Positions 1 through 9,865 are shown, counted from the stretch's first letter. The stretch is DNA of 64,000 nt from Paraburkholderia sabiae (GCF_030412785.1 NZ_CP125297.1:186001-250000), one strand, 5' to 3'. Numbers and translations: made by a program. Notes: generated by a model not told the origin, from the sequence alone.

Positions 1-1400
1 GCACGTTCCTGCGTAGCGCTGCCAAGAAAGACTTTACGCGTTGCTCATGCGATCACTGCAAAAAAGACCGCACCGTAAGGACCGGTGCGTGTTCCCAAAC
101 GTAACGATGACAACAAGCGTCCCACGCGTGGAGCGGGGAAATTTTAAAGCGACTTCATCGATGACAATCGGCGAACAATCAACCTCGGAGCGGAATTCCT
201 GCGAAGACCGGTGGACAATCGCATTAAAGCTCCGCAGACCCCACGCATCCCGCCCCAGCACAGGCCACGCTCGCTTCCGCGACGGAAGCAAATAATGCGC
301 GTTCTCGCTGTTGTCTCTTTCGGCCACAGCTTTGGCCGAACTGCGCAAACCACTGACGCGCCGCGCGTCTTATAATCGACTAAGTTCCGAAACATGGAAC
401 GCACCGGTCCTTGGCATCCGCATCGGCCGATCCCGTTGTGGACTTTTCGTCGTCTTGGAGGTTTAGCTGCTGGAGCTCAAACGGGGGTTCCCCATTCGGC
501 GACGCCGCACCGGAACCATGGTGCGGCATCTTTTTGACGCTTCAGCAATGACATTTTGCTGGAAGAACTTCCTCACGTGCCAAATTGTGCATCTCCAGGA
601 AACTGGCGCTTCCTTCGGCCGTCCTAGGCCGGGGTACCTGCTGGAGGCAAAACCTATGAAGCGCATCTTTGCGCGAATGCCCAGGCGCCGAAGAACCTTC
701 ATTGACTGGGATCGAGCCGAGGGGGGCCACGAATGCGGCCACGAAATCGATGCGCAGCAATGAGAAGAACAATCCGACATCGATAGCGACATCCCCCTCT
801 CACGAGGAATTGCGCCGGCGGTGAAGATGGCACTGCGCAACCCTCGAATCAACGCCTCAGTCGAAACTGTTCGCCGCACTTTGAAGATCGTAGCGGGTTG
901 AGGGTTAAGCCGGCTAGAGCCAGCGGCCAGGCATGATTCGATGCGGACATGCGACACCTCTACGTCTTGCAGAAATCCGGCGAAACGACGAAATGAACGC
1001 AAAAAAACACACTCAATCAAATCAATTCCGCCGTACGTCGCAGCGAACAATCTGGAACAATCTTGGATTTGGTCAAATGCGACGGTTCTGTGCCAAGCAC
1101 AGCACGATGCTTCTGTGCCATGACAGCATCACCGTGTAATTCATTGCGCACGTCGTAGCAACGCCGGCCGTGCCGATGCAAATCCTCAATGGCACATTTG
1201 AGCTTTTCAGCGACATATGACATGGTGCATGTACTATCTGTTGGTGGCGCACCTTGGGCTGCATAACATGCTGGCCAAGGCGAACGATCTTGGCTTGGTT
1301 GATCGGCTGCTGGATGGCAGCAGCGACAACTTGACGAGGTGGTTACGCCTGATCGAGCGCGAAGGTGACGTGCAGGGAATCGCAGATCTGGAAAGCTGAT
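1..1400. other. Decayed region with no supported gene
   Basis: No reading frame here resembles a protein family I recognise, and none has a convincing ribosome site. A 60-codon frame at 1217-1399 ends one base before the next start and could be the remnant of a gene coupled to it, but it has no recognisable domain. Overlapping open frames on both strands, such as 463-1050 minus, look like chance frames in GC-rich DNA. Confidence 0.5.
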
Positions 1401-1859
1401 ATGTCTAGAAAGAACCGAGTTTCGAAAACAACGCAATCTGCACGACGCGAGGAAGCGTTGTTGCGTTTGCCGATGCCCCGCCCCGAAGTCGACGAGCTGG
1501 TGCTGATGTACCGCGCGGCACTGGAGGCGGTGAAGCGAGGGTATACAGACGCACCGCTAACAAGACGGCTTTACACCGCCGTGCTACTCACTCGCTTTCT
1601 GACAGATTCCGGACATGGACTGCTAGATCTGTGCGCGCTTAAGGACGCGTACAAGCAACTCACGACCATATATGAGCACGGTGATGAGACCGGCGTCTGG
1701 GACTATCCGCCAGAAACCATAGCCCTTTTGACGCAGGTTCTCAACGAGCACGACAGGCAACTGCGAGAAACGCCTTTGCATTTCCTGCTTCAAGCGAGCG
1801 ACCGTCTGGACAAGATCATTGAGCGGTCGTACTCGCGCGAAATCAGCTTCTCGAATTGA
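1401..1859 (+). CDS. Small conserved-looking protein of unknown function
   Basis: This encodes a 152-residue soluble protein. The ATG at 1401 is preferred over an upstream in-frame start at 1365 because it follows a purine-rich GGAAAG ribosome site. The first 25 residues are basic (MSRKNRVSK) and the rest is helix-rich and acidic, with LTRRLYTAVLLTRFL and LLQASDRLDKIIERS segments. No catalytic motif, signal peptide or membrane segment is visible. Similar short proteins are, from memory, widespread in Burkholderia and sometimes loosely labelled Fis-like, but no helix-turn-helix is evident. A hairpin 50 bases downstream could end its transcript. The function is unknown. Confidence 0.6.
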   Translation: MSRKNRVSKTTQSARREEALLRLPMPRPEVDELVLMYRAALEAVKRGYTDAPLTRRLYTAVLLTRFLTDSGHGLLDLCALKDAYKQLTTIYEHGDETGVWDYPPETIALLTQVLNEHDRQLRETPLHFLLQASDRLDKIIERSYSREISFSN

Positions 1860-1908
1860 CCGGTGGGCGCGGCAAGCCTTGTCCTTCAAGGGCGAGTGAG
1901 AATCGCAC

Positions 1909-1925
1909 GGACGCCGAAGGCGTCC
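1909..1925 (+). terminator. Possible terminator hairpin
   Basis: GGACGCC and GGCGTCC form a perfect 7-bp stem around a GAA loop, 50 bases after the stop of the gene at 1401-1859. Flanking GAGAA and TTCTC could extend it. There is no real T-tract, so it may be only a stabilising hairpin. Confidence 0.35.
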
Positions 1926-1992
1926 TTCTCAGGTGCTAGTGCGGTCTTCCGCATAAGTCGCTTCAGTCTCATGGACCGCGCTAAACGGACTC

Positions 1993-2246
1993 ATCAGACG
2001 CCTCCAAGCCTTCAAATTCGAACTGATGCCCACCAATGAGCAAGCGCAAGATGTGCCATTCGGTGGCGCGCGCCGCTTCGGCTGTAACAAGGCGTTGGGT
2101 TGCAGAATGAGCGCTATGCGGCTGGCGAGAAAAAGTTCGGCTAACCTGCCCCCTGCAAGCTGCTCACCGGGTAGCGGAACAGCGGGCAACGCCGTGGCTT
2201 GCCGACGCGCCCCTGAACCCATCGCAGCAGGCGCTAAAGGGCCTCG
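1993..2246 (+). pseudogene. tnpB: tnpB (IS200/IS605 family) pseudogene, N-terminal part
   Basis: Reading across frames gives RRLQAFKFELMPTNEQAQ near 1996, NKALG near 2085, and WLADAPLNPSQQALKGL just before 2246. These match the conserved N-terminal third of TnpB proteins. The frame is broken at least twice. The gene stops at the 6-bp target repeat GCCTCG (2241-2246) of the IS21 element and resumes at 4792 with LERAYSTF, so both pieces belong to one gene. No tnpA partner is visible upstream. TnpB is an RNA-guided nuclease of IS605-type elements; this copy is dead. Confidence 0.8.
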
Positions 2247-2291
2247 TGCGCGGCGACAATCATCTTGGCCGGTATAGCGACAGAGGTTTTG

Positions 2292-2346
2292 GCCGTTGGG
2301 GAGAGGTCGGAGGCGGCGTAGCCGCCGGAGAGCTCTCCCCAACGGC
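2292..2346 (+). promoter_or_regulatory. Conserved long hairpin in the IS21 leader
   Basis: Arms 2292-2305 and 2333-2346 pair perfectly over 14 bp. A second 6-bp stem (2312-2317 with 2321-2326) sits inside the loop. The other IS21 copy keeps the same fold with different bases in the outer stem, so the pairing is conserved rather than the sequence. It lies between the left end and istA and could limit read-through expression or act as a DNA cruciform. Confidence 0.6.
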
Positions 2347-2373
2347 GGCGCCGAGTCGGCTGGGTTCTACGAT

Positions 2374-2404
2374 GGCTGATCAAATCAAGAAGAAGCGATC
2401 AGCC
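2374..2404 (+). promoter_or_regulatory. Hairpin presenting the istA ribosome site
   Basis: GGCTGATC (2374-2381) pairs with GATCAGCC (2397-2404), which ends two bases before the istA ATG. The purine-rich ribosome site AAGAAGAAG is in the loop. In copy 2 the stem is kept with a G-U pair. This suggests translational control of the transposase, which is an inference. Confidence 0.5.
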
Positions 2405-2406
2405 GC

Positions 2407-3900
2407 ATGTCCGGAACCCGTATTACCGACCAACAGGTTCGCCTCTACATGTCCAAACGCAAACATCACTCTCAGGAGATCGCCGCCGCGAAGGCCGGCA
2501 TCAGCGTGCGCAGCGCGCGCCGCATAGAACGAGACGCCTTACTGCCATCCCAGAAACCTCGTCGTTACTGGCGTTCCCGTCCCGACCCCTTCGCTGACGT
2601 CTGGGATACTGAAGTCGTTCCGATGCTCGCGAACGCGCCGGAACTTCAGGCGGTCACGATCCTGCGCAAGCTTCAGGATGATCATCCCGGGGAATATCCC
2701 GACAGCACACGCCGCACACTCGAGCGACGCGTGCGGCACTGGAGGGCGATGTCGGGCCCACCGAAGGAAGTCTTCTTCCCGCAGCTGCACGAGCCCGGCG
2801 CACGCGGCCTGTCCGACTTTACCGACATGGCCGAACTGCGAGTGACGATCGCTGGTGTGCCATTCGAACACCGGCTGTACCACTTCGTGCTCGCGTTCTC
2901 GCGCTGGGAATACGCCAATGTCGTTGAAGGCGGTGAGAGCTTCGAAGCACTGTCCATGGGATTGCAGAACGCACTTTGGCAGGCCGGAGGATGTCCGCGC
3001 GAGCATCGCACTGACAGTCTGTCAGCGGCGTTCAGAAACCTCGCGGACGAAGACGACTTCACGGTGCGCTATGCGGCGCTGCTCGAGCACTATGGCATGA
3101 ACGGGACGCGCAACAATCGCGGCCTGGGTCACGAGAACGGTAGCGTTGAGTCATCGCATCGCTATCTGAAGGAAGCCGTCGACCAGGCGTTGATGTTGCG
3201 CGGTCACCGGGACTTCGCCGATCGTGCGGCCTATGATGAGTTTCTGCGCGAGGTCGTCATGCGTCGCAACCGGCGTAACGCAGCGGCGTTCCGTCTTGAG
3301 CGCGAACAGCTCATGGATCTGCCGTTAAGGCGCACGACCGACTTCGTCGAGGAAGAAGCACGCGTTACACGCTGCAGCACCTTCACTGTTCGCGGCATTC
3401 TTTACAGCGCGCCGTCGCGCCTGATCGGTCACCGCCTGAAAGTGCGCGTGTACGGTGACCGGCTCGACTGCTATCTGTCGGGCGCGCTGGTGCATAGCAC
3501 CTCGCGAGGCTCGCGCGCCAGCGACAACCGCCGCGCACTGGATTACCGACACTTCATTGAGAGCCTCAAACGCAAGCCACAGGCCTTCAAGGGGCTTGCG
3601 TTTCGAGATGAGCTGTTTCCGCGTGAGGCGTATCGCCGGACGTGGGAACAGCTGGAGGCGAGGCTGACGCAACGCGAGGCGTGCAAAGTCATCGTTGGAT
3701 TGCTTGAGCTCGCCGCGCTCGATGGCGTCGAGGCCGTGCTGGCCGCGCGCCTGAACGCGTTGCTGGTTGACGGCAAGCTGCCTGATCTGAAGACTCTTCG
3801 TGAGGAGTTTGCACCGCGTCACGCCGAGTGCCCAGTCGTCAATGTCGAGATGCCACCCGCAAGCAGCTATGACGACCTGCTGGGCAAGGAGGTCGCATGA
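2407..3900 (+). CDS. istA: IS21-family transposase IstA
   Basis: IstA is the DDE transposase of IS21 elements and works with the ATPase IstB. The 497-residue product has an N-terminal helix-turn-helix region (about residues 14-45). A catalytic core follows with candidate acidic residues D137 (LSDFTD), D203 (HRTDSLSAAF) and E248 (NGSVESSHRY). A C-terminal beta domain contains TFTVRGILYSAPSRLIGHRL. Length is normal for the family and no lesion is seen. The ATG lies just after the leader hairpin that exposes its ribosome site. The stop overlaps the istB start (ATGA), implying coupled translation. The second copy at 45395 is clearly homologous but diverged. Confidence 0.95.
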   Translation: MSGTRITDQQVRLYMSKRKHHSQEIAAAKAGISVRSARRIERDALLPSQKPRRYWRSRPDPFADVWDTEVVPMLANAPELQAVTILRKLQDDHPGEYPDSTRRTLERRVRHWRAMSGPPKEVFFPQLHEPGARGLSDFTDMAELRVTIAGVPFEHRLYHFVLAFSRWEYANVVEGGESFEALSMGLQNALWQAGGCPREHRTDSLSAAFRNLADEDDFTVRYAALLEHYGMNGTRNNRGLGHENGSVESSHRYLKEAVDQALMLRGHRDFADRAAYDEFLREVVMRRNRRNAAAFRLEREQLMDLPLRRTTDFVEEEARVTRCSTFTVRGILYSAPSRLIGHRLKVRVYGDRLDCYLSGALVHSTSRGSRASDNRRALDYRHFIESLKRKPQAFKGLAFRDELFPREAYRRTWEQLEARLTQREACKVIVGLLELAALDGVEAVLAARLNALLVDGKLPDLKTLREEFAPRHAECPVVNVEMPPASSYDDLLGKEVA

Positions 3901-4718
3901 GCACGCCCGCCTACGATGCCGGCCGTCTTGCCTTGATGCTCAATGAACTGCGTCTGCCGACCATCGCCCGCCTGTGGCCCGAGTTTGCAGAGCGCTCCGA
4001 CAAGGAGGGCTGGCAGGCGACGCGGCTGATCGGCGCACTGCTCGAACACGAACTGGCCGAGCGGGCCAAACGGCGCATCGAACGACACCGTGCCGAGTCG
4101 CATCTGGACCCGACCAAGACGATCGCGACCTTCGACTTCAGCATGGTGCCGATGGTTTCGAAGGCGCACGTCATGGCGCTCGCGACCGGCGATTCATGGC
4201 TTGAGAAAGGCGCCACAGCGCTTCTGTTTGGCCCGCCCGGAGCAGGAAAAAGTCACTTGGGATGTGCCATTGGACATGCGCTGATCGACGCCGGCTACCG
4301 GGTGCTGTTCACACGGACCAGCGAACTTGTGCAGAAGCTGCAGGCTGCACGTCAGAGCCTGCAGTTGCCTTCAGCCCTTGCCAAGCTCGACCGCTTCGAC
4401 CTGATCATCCTGGACGACCTGTCGTATGCCAGGAAGGACCAAGCCGAAACCAGTGTGCTGTTCGAACTGATTGCCGAAAGATACGAGCGTCGCAGCCTTC
4501 TGATCACCGCCAACCAGCCGTTCTCGGGCTGGAATGACGTGTTTCCGGATCCCGGCATGACCGTCGCTGCAATCGACCGGCTCGTCCATCATTCGACGAT
4601 CTTCGAGATGAATGTCGAAAGCTACCGTCGTCGCACGGCCAGCGACAAACAGAACAGCCGGCGCCGACAATCATCCGGCGACAATCAACAACAAGGAGCG
4701 ACAACCATGACCGGATAA
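3897..4718 (+). CDS. istB: IS21-family helper ATPase IstB
   Basis: IstB is the AAA+ ATPase that remodels target DNA and recruits IstA. The 273-residue product has a Walker A motif GPPGAGKS at about residues 112-119. A Walker B-like LIILDDLSY and the sensor segment LLITANQPF follow. The N-terminal 80 residues form the helical family domain (LMLNELRLPTIARLWPEF). The start overlaps the istA stop by four bases. The C-terminal tail is basic and low in complexity (RRRTASDKQNSRRRQ). The gene appears intact. Confidence 0.95.
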   Translation: MSTPAYDAGRLALMLNELRLPTIARLWPEFAERSDKEGWQATRLIGALLEHELAERAKRRIERHRAESHLDPTKTIATFDFSMVPMVSKAHVMALATGDSWLEKGATALLFGPPGAGKSHLGCAIGHALIDAGYRVLFTRTSELVQKLQAARQSLQLPSALAKLDRFDLIILDDLSYARKDQAETSVLFELIAERYERRSLLITANQPFSGWNDVFPDPGMTVAAIDRLVHHSTIFEMNVESYRRRTASDKQNSRRRQSSGDNQQQGATTMTG

Positions 4719-4791
4719 CTACCGACAACCATCCCGGTCGACCGGCCAAGATGATTGTCGGTAAACCGGCCATGCTGCTTGACGCTATCTA

Positions 4792-5664
4792 GCCTCGAGC
4801 GCGCCTATTCGACCTTCGGGGAAAAGCGGCAGATTTTCCGCGTTTCAAGCGCAAGGGCAGCAGGGACAGCTTCCGGTTCCCGGACCCGGAACAGGTCAAG
4901 CTCGAGCGCGGTAACCGCCGCCTGTTTAGGCCGAAGCTCGGCTACATACGCTACCGCAACAGTCGGCCCGTGCTCGGCGAGGTGCGCAACGTCACGGTCA
5001 GCCGGTCCGGCGAGAAGTGCTTTGCCAGCATCCAGACGCAGCGCGAAGTCAACGTACCCTTGCCGACGGCCACAAGCGCGATCGGCGTAGATGTCGGAAT
5101 CGAACGCTTCGCCATGCTGAGCGATGGCTCGCACATCGCCTCGCTCAACAGTTCAGGAAGCACGAGAAGCGCCTCCCCACATACCAGCGGCGCATGGCGA
5201 AGAAGAAGTTCAGCCGGAACTGGAAGAAGGCCAATGCCCGCGTCCAGAACATTCACACTGACATCGCGGACGCCCGCAAAGGCTTCCTGCACACAGCTTC
5301 TGCAACGATTGGCAAAAACCACGCGCTCGTATGTATCGAAGGCCTGCAGACGCTCAACATGAGCAAGTCGGCAAGCGGTACCATTGAGGCGCCAGGCAAG
5401 AATGTCCGGGCAAAGGCCAGGCTCAATAGGTCAATTCTCGACCAACGCGGGCGCGAATCCCTGGCGCCAACTTGAGTACAAGACGCGGCTTGGTCCGGCG
5501 ATATGCTGCTCGCGGTACCGGCGCACAACACGAGCCGCACGTGCCCGCGCTGCGCACACGTGGCAAAAGAGAACCTGAAGATTCAAGCCCGGCTGGCGTG
5601 TATGTCGTGCGGATATGAGAATCACGGCGACGTCGTCGGTGTAATCAATGTTACAGGGCGCTGA
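4792..5664 (+). pseudogene. tnpB: tnpB (IS200/IS605 family) pseudogene, C-terminal part
   Basis: Continuation of the gene split by IS21 copy 1. In successive frames one reads LERAYSTFGEKRQIF, then the RuvC block IGVDVGIERFAMLSDGS (first catalytic Asp), then HALVCIEGLQTLNMSKS (catalytic Glu). The zinc finger CPRCAHV...CMSCGYEN and the final GDVVGVINV (last Asp) follow. At least two frameshifts (near 5150 and 5440) separate these blocks. All three RuvC residues are still readable, so decay is fairly recent. The usual downstream omega-RNA end cannot be defined here. Confidence 0.85.
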
Positions 5665-6261
5665 CAGCTGGCTTCGCGCTGCGCACTGGTTGACACGAGT
5701 CAGAACGGATTCCTTACAGCGAGACGAAAAAAACCCGCCGACGTCGTGGGAGCATCGGCGGGGACAAGAGCTCGACGGGATTTTTCCGAGGGCCTTCCCG
5801 CGAGTGACCGGGAGCGATTGTACGTCCGCCGGGACGACGATCGAACATTGCGGCGGAATCGTCTCCGATGTTGTCTGCAAGCGCTCACAAGCCAAGGCGC
5901 AGCGGTCGCGGACGCTCTCCGCTCGCGTGAACTCGAAAGGCCCTTGCTGCATGAAAGATGAGTAGTCAGTCGACTACCTGAAGAGGTATGGCCGGGATTC
6001 GTGAATACCCGAAGCTTCAGATATTAACGAATCCCGGCCAGGCCTCCTGAAGGACGGGTATCGATGATGTGATGGTATACGGCCAACTGGCATGACTGCT
6101 GGATGGCAGATCGGCGAACGCCAGGACAAGCCCGAGGCCTCTTCGCTTATGGTCACGTGTATAAACTGAATCGCTGGCTCACAGCTCGCTGCCTGACATC
6201 AGCCAGGCGTCGCATTTAGCACCTGTTCGCCTCTTGGACAGCCCGCGAAGTAAGCGGGCGG
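5665..6261. other. Intergenic stretch with a large palindrome
   Basis: No gene is supported. The only structure is the 20-bp inverted repeat at 5983-6046, listed separately. The open frame at 5648-5965 has no recognisable protein and no ribosome site. Confidence 0.5.
5983..6046. repeat. Long inverted repeat (64 bp)
   Basis: Arms 5983-6002 and 6027-6046 match at 18 of 20 positions, with a perfect 13-bp inner stem GGCCGGGATTCGT. The loop contains the smaller palindrome GAAGCTTC. There is no T-tract, so a simple terminator is unlikely. It could be the remnant end of an insertion sequence, a protein-binding cruciform, or the right-end structure of the nearby IS605-type remnant. Confidence 0.6.
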
Positions 6262-6480
6262 TCAAGCTGTCCGATTCCCCTTCGATTGGCCTTGCTCATC
6301 GAAAAGTGCCAACACTTCGGCTACTGAGTAGTCCGGCAGTTGCTTGGCAAGCACTTCCCAAAAAATCACATCGTGCATAGCACTGGCGTCTTCTTCCGTC
6401 TTCCACGCTCTCGCGCCCACAATTGAGTCTGCGGTCTCGCATGCAGCTTCGACGATGGTTCGAATGTCTTCTTTACGCAT
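6262..6480 (-). CDS. Small acidic hypothetical protein
   Basis: A 72-residue frame with an ATG start at 6480 and a natural acidic composition (MRKEDIRTIVEAACETADSI, then LAKQLPDYSVAEVLALFDEQ). It reads like a genuine soluble, helical small protein, but there is no strong ribosome site and no family I recognise. It has no coupled neighbours and lies alone between the palindrome and the broken regulator. Confidence 0.4.
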   Translation of the reverse strand: MRKEDIRTIVEAACETADSIVGARAWKTEEDASAMHDVIFWEVLAKQLPDYSVAEVLALFDEQGQSKGNRTA

Positions 6481-6961
6481 AAATACTTTATCGGTCGCGC
6501 GTCTTCATTCTGTAGCCCGGTCAGCAAACGTTCGTCTACCGGACTGCCGACTTTGGTCTTGTACAATCAGTGACAAGATGTCGAGAGCGAATTGTACAGG
6601 CACGCTCGTGCGATGCAGACAGTCGGCGGATCGCGCAAACATTCTGTCCGAGAATACGAGGGAACTGGTTCCAAAAAATATTGCTACAGACCGCATAAGG
6701 TCGAGAGATTCCGACGACGCCACAATCACCCTTGACTGCCGCGACTTGGCAAGAAATTCCCCGTTAAAATGAGACGCACTGTCAATTGCGGCACAATTTT
6801 CCGCTAAAATAGTCGATCTCCACGTGGGCGATCGCATCGCCTACTGAATTCGCCCACGGCTGGCTAGCCTAGCACGCGGCTTCACTGTGAAAATGGTCCG
6901 AAGAGCCCATCGTTGCGAACTCACGAGTTCGATACATCGTCTTCTCGGAAGCAAATATGTA
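6481..6961. other. Intergenic stretch, no gene seen
   Basis: Relatively AT-rich. It contains no supported gene. It probably holds the 5' control region of the broken regulator that starts at 6962, but no promoter can be named with confidence. Confidence 0.4.
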
Positions 6962-7935
6962 ATGGAATCAGACAAACGTTGGTCGCTGCAGTGGAGCAAG
7001 TCCAATTGGGCGCTAACGCGTACCGACATCCTGGTATTCGAGGGCTTTGCGCTGCCGGAAGTTGCATTGGTTATTGAAATATTCCATAAAGCGAACGCTC
7101 TAATCGCGAGCCTCCCGGAAAGCCCTCCACCCTACGAAGTCACGTTGCTTTCAGCTGCGGGCGGACGCGTTGCGAGTTCGTCATCAGTCTTGGTGTGGAC
7201 AGAACACTTAGACTGCCGCCGCCGCAAGGACGATAAGCGATTGGTCTTCATCGCGGGCGGATCCGGAGCACGCGACGCATGTAAGGAGCAGCGCATGGTC
7301 GAATGGCTATCTCGGCAGCATTCGTCCAGTGAACTGATTCAGCCGATTGCGGAGGGACGATGTGTGTTGGAGGCGGCCGGCCTCTCGACTACGGAGCCAT
7401 CCTCCTGTGGCGACACATCGGTCCGCGAAACAAACACTTCTCTGACGCAGCCCTTGCCGCATTACGAATCGTCGAACAAGACCTTGGCACAAGTATCGCC
7501 AAGCTGATTTCAGTGTCGCTTTCCACGCATCAGGCCGCGCCCTCCAGTGAGATGCCTGAGACGGTTGCGGAACGACTGCCAAGCAGCAACATTCAAATCG
7601 CGGTTCGTTGGATGGACGCAAACATCGCGTCCCCGATCTCCATCGACGCCGTAGCGGACGCCGCGGCAATGAGCCAGCGCAACTTTCTGCGCCGGTTCAG
7701 GAAAGAGACAGGCATGACGCCGTCCGACTATTTGCTGCGCGCGCGGCTCAACCTCTGCTGCAGGTTGCTCGTGGAGACGCGTTTGCCCGTTGACAAGATC
7801 GCGCGTCGCTGTGGCTTTAGCGGTGGCGCACAATTGGCGAAGCTCTTCCGAAAGTCTTTATCAACCACGCCGACAGCATACCGTGAGGCGCTGAAGGCAC
7901 CTCCAGTGGGCAAGTCCTCCTCCGGCGGAACATAG
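6962..7935 (+). pseudogene. DJ-1/PfpI-AraC (GlxA-like) regulator, frameshifted
   Basis: The first frame gives a DJ-1/PfpI-like domain (ILVFEGFALPEVALVIEIFHKANAL, then FIAGGSGARD). It runs out of frame after about 7440. The other frame (7360-7935) carries the AraC DNA-binding domain (AAAMSQRNFLRRFRKETGMTPSDYLL, then RLPVDKIARRCGFSGGAQLAKLF). One frame change near 7440 would rejoin the two. The intact paralogue at 8690-9817 runs in the same order without a break, which fixes the diagnosis. The start is set at ATG 6962 by alignment to that paralogue; a GTG at 6887 also exists. A sequencing error at one base is the main alternative. Confidence 0.8.
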
Positions 7936-8689
7936 CTCCCGCGTTTTGCCAAAACCGTGTCGCATGCCGCCGTCCCTGCGCATAGCGAGGCATACCCCTC
8001 TCTCTTCGCGATAGACTTCGGCCTGGAATGCGAAGGACGTGCAGGTAGGCCAGCCTTGTCCTTCGACTTTACAGCCGCGGCTCCGACGAGCAGCGGCTTC
8101 TTTTTCGTTAGAGCTTGCCGGAGAGCGAGTGGAAATGGCAGATGGCCTCGCGACTCGCGCGCTCAGAGGCTCGTTCCATTATGCGTTTGACATGAACCCA
8201 TCAATTTTCTTAGCGGTTCGTGTGCGCCTGCTACCACAATCAAGCTCCTCAAGGCAAATGCATTCGACATGATTCGCGGCTAAAGCAAAACTATTTTTGC
8301 AATATCGCGAAATGGACTTTGCTTTGCACTGTTCCAATAAATCCGACTTCGAATAATGGTGTAAGAGATTTGCTTGGTTAGCGAGTGCGATCATCACGAG
8401 CACTGGAGCGTGACGAGATAATAAAAGGTCACTGTACAGACGCCCCTAGTACGGTGCTCTTCACGCCTGGCCCCGCATCAAAGTGTCAAAGCGCGCATCA
8501 CCGCGGCTCCGCCGCGAGCCAGTGAGAGCAATAGGCTGAAATACCAGTTTCGATTGACTTCTACGGTCAAGATGTTGGCGCATTCAGCCATTCGTCTGCG
8601 CCACTTGGCGAATTACGTGCGGTAAACCCGATAATCATGAGGAAAGTCCTTTACAGCGACGCCGAATACATATTCCCGGGGAAAGTACG
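7936..8689. other. Intergenic stretch between two regulator paralogues
   Basis: About 750 bases with no supported coding sequence. Local AT-rich patches near 8280-8400 may hold the promoter of the downstream regulator. No clear operator repeat was found. Confidence 0.45.
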
Positions 8690-9817
8690 ATGGAGTTTGC
8701 TCGCACCATGTCGCCGCCGAACGTGCTTCAGTCAGACGCACCGTCGAAAATGCAAAATATCAAGCGAATAGACATAGCGCTATTCGATGGATTTGCGCTA
8801 CCTGATACGGCTGCCGTCATAGAAATTTTCCATAAGGCTAACGCATTGCTCGTGCAGCGCCATGACTCACTGCCACGATACGAAGTCTCCCTGTTGTCGA
8901 CTTCGGGCGGGCGTATTGCGAGCTCCTCTGCAGTGTATGTCTGGACGGAAAGCGTCGACTCACGTCGGGATGAACGCGACATCCATAGGCTATTCATCGC
9001 AGGTGGAATTGGCGCCCATCGCGCATTGCACGACGAGCGTCTAATCCCATGGTTGCGTCGGGCATGTCAGGCTTCCCGTACCGTTCACCCGATTGCCGAG
9101 GGACGCTTATTGTATGAGGCTACCGACTCAAACGAAAGCTGCGACGAACGAACCGACCGGGCTGGCGTCGGTAGCCGCGAGGTCGCACCTAGACTGTACG
9201 ACGAAAGCATGAGACCGGTGCGCGCAGCTTTGGACATCGTCACCAAGGACTTGGGCGCGGAGTTGGCCCAAAGCATTGCCCAATCCATGGCGCCACAAGG
9301 CGATACATCTGTCGACGAATTCTTCCAAGCGAAGTTGAACACGAACGTCAGCGACAAGATCAACGCGTCCGCGCGATGGATTGAAGAGAACGTCGGTCGA
9401 TCAGTCTCGATGGACCATGCAGCAAAGGTCGCGGCAATGAGCGAACGAAACTTTCTGAGACGTTTCAAGAACGAGATGGGGATGACCCCGTCCGACTATC
9501 TGCTATATGCGCGGCTGAATCTGAGCTGCCGGATGCTTGTAGAAACGCGTCTGCCCGTGGATAAGATTGCGCGCCACTGCGGGATTGGTAGCGGAGGACA
9601 TCTTGCCAAGTTGTTCCGGAAGCATCTGTCGACGACACCTACCGATTATCGGAAACGCAAGGAAGCGTCGTGTGCTGTCCCTGGCAGCTGCAGCAAAGCA
9701 AAAAGCATCAACATCGATGCGGGCGTCATGGCGATGGCACTTTACCCCGGCCCGACGCTCGCTCTGACTTCGGTGCACAATCGTCGAAAGCGAAGGCCAC
9801 TTGCTGTCTGCCAATAG
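8690..9817 (+). CDS. DJ-1/PfpI-AraC family transcription regulator
   Basis: A 375-residue GlxA-type regulator. The N-terminal class I glutamine-amidotransferase-like domain (IDIALFDGFALPDTAAVIEIFHKANALL, LFIAGGIGAHRAL, about residues 27-150) is a probable ligand-sensing domain. The C-terminal AraC/XylS domain (about residues 245-335) has two helix-turn-helix units: MSERNFLRRFKNEMGMTPSDYL and LPVDKIARHCGIGSGGHLAKLF. The tail after 340 is low in complexity. It lies just upstream of glmS and the EPS operon and is paralogous to genes at 6962 and 29072, so control of EPS is a reasonable inference. The inducer is unknown. Confidence 0.88.
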   Translation: MEFARTMSPPNVLQSDAPSKMQNIKRIDIALFDGFALPDTAAVIEIFHKANALLVQRHDSLPRYEVSLLSTSGGRIASSSAVYVWTESVDSRRDERDIHRLFIAGGIGAHRALHDERLIPWLRRACQASRTVHPIAEGRLLYEATDSNESCDERTDRAGVGSREVAPRLYDESMRPVRAALDIVTKDLGAELAQSIAQSMAPQGDTSVDEFFQAKLNTNVSDKINASARWIEENVGRSVSMDHAAKVAAMSERNFLRRFKNEMGMTPSDYLLYARLNLSCRMLVETRLPVDKIARHCGIGSGGHLAKLFRKHLSTTPTDYRKRKEASCAVPGSCSKAKSINIDAGVMAMALYPGPTLALTSVHNRRKRRPLAVCQ

Positions 9818-9865
9818 CCCGTCTGTCTCGTAGACACTCCCTCTCGTACCTTAGGACACAACCTC

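Larger units (their letters stand above)
2247..4791 (+). mobile_element. IS21-family element, copy 1
   Basis: The element is about 2545 bp with istA and istB in the usual ATGA-overlapping pair. Ends were set by comparison with the second copy (43814-47858) and by the 6-bp direct repeat GCCTCG at 2241-2246 and 4792-4797. Subterminal inverted repeats CGACAATCATCTTGGCCGGT lie at 2254-2273 and, inverted, at 4741-4760. It sits inside a tnpB gene. Both genes look intact, so it may be mobile. Confidence 0.88.

Noticed and set aside
463..1050. 195-codon open frame on the minus strand
   Set aside because: No recognisable domain, no ribosome site, and composition like chance frames in GC-rich DNA.
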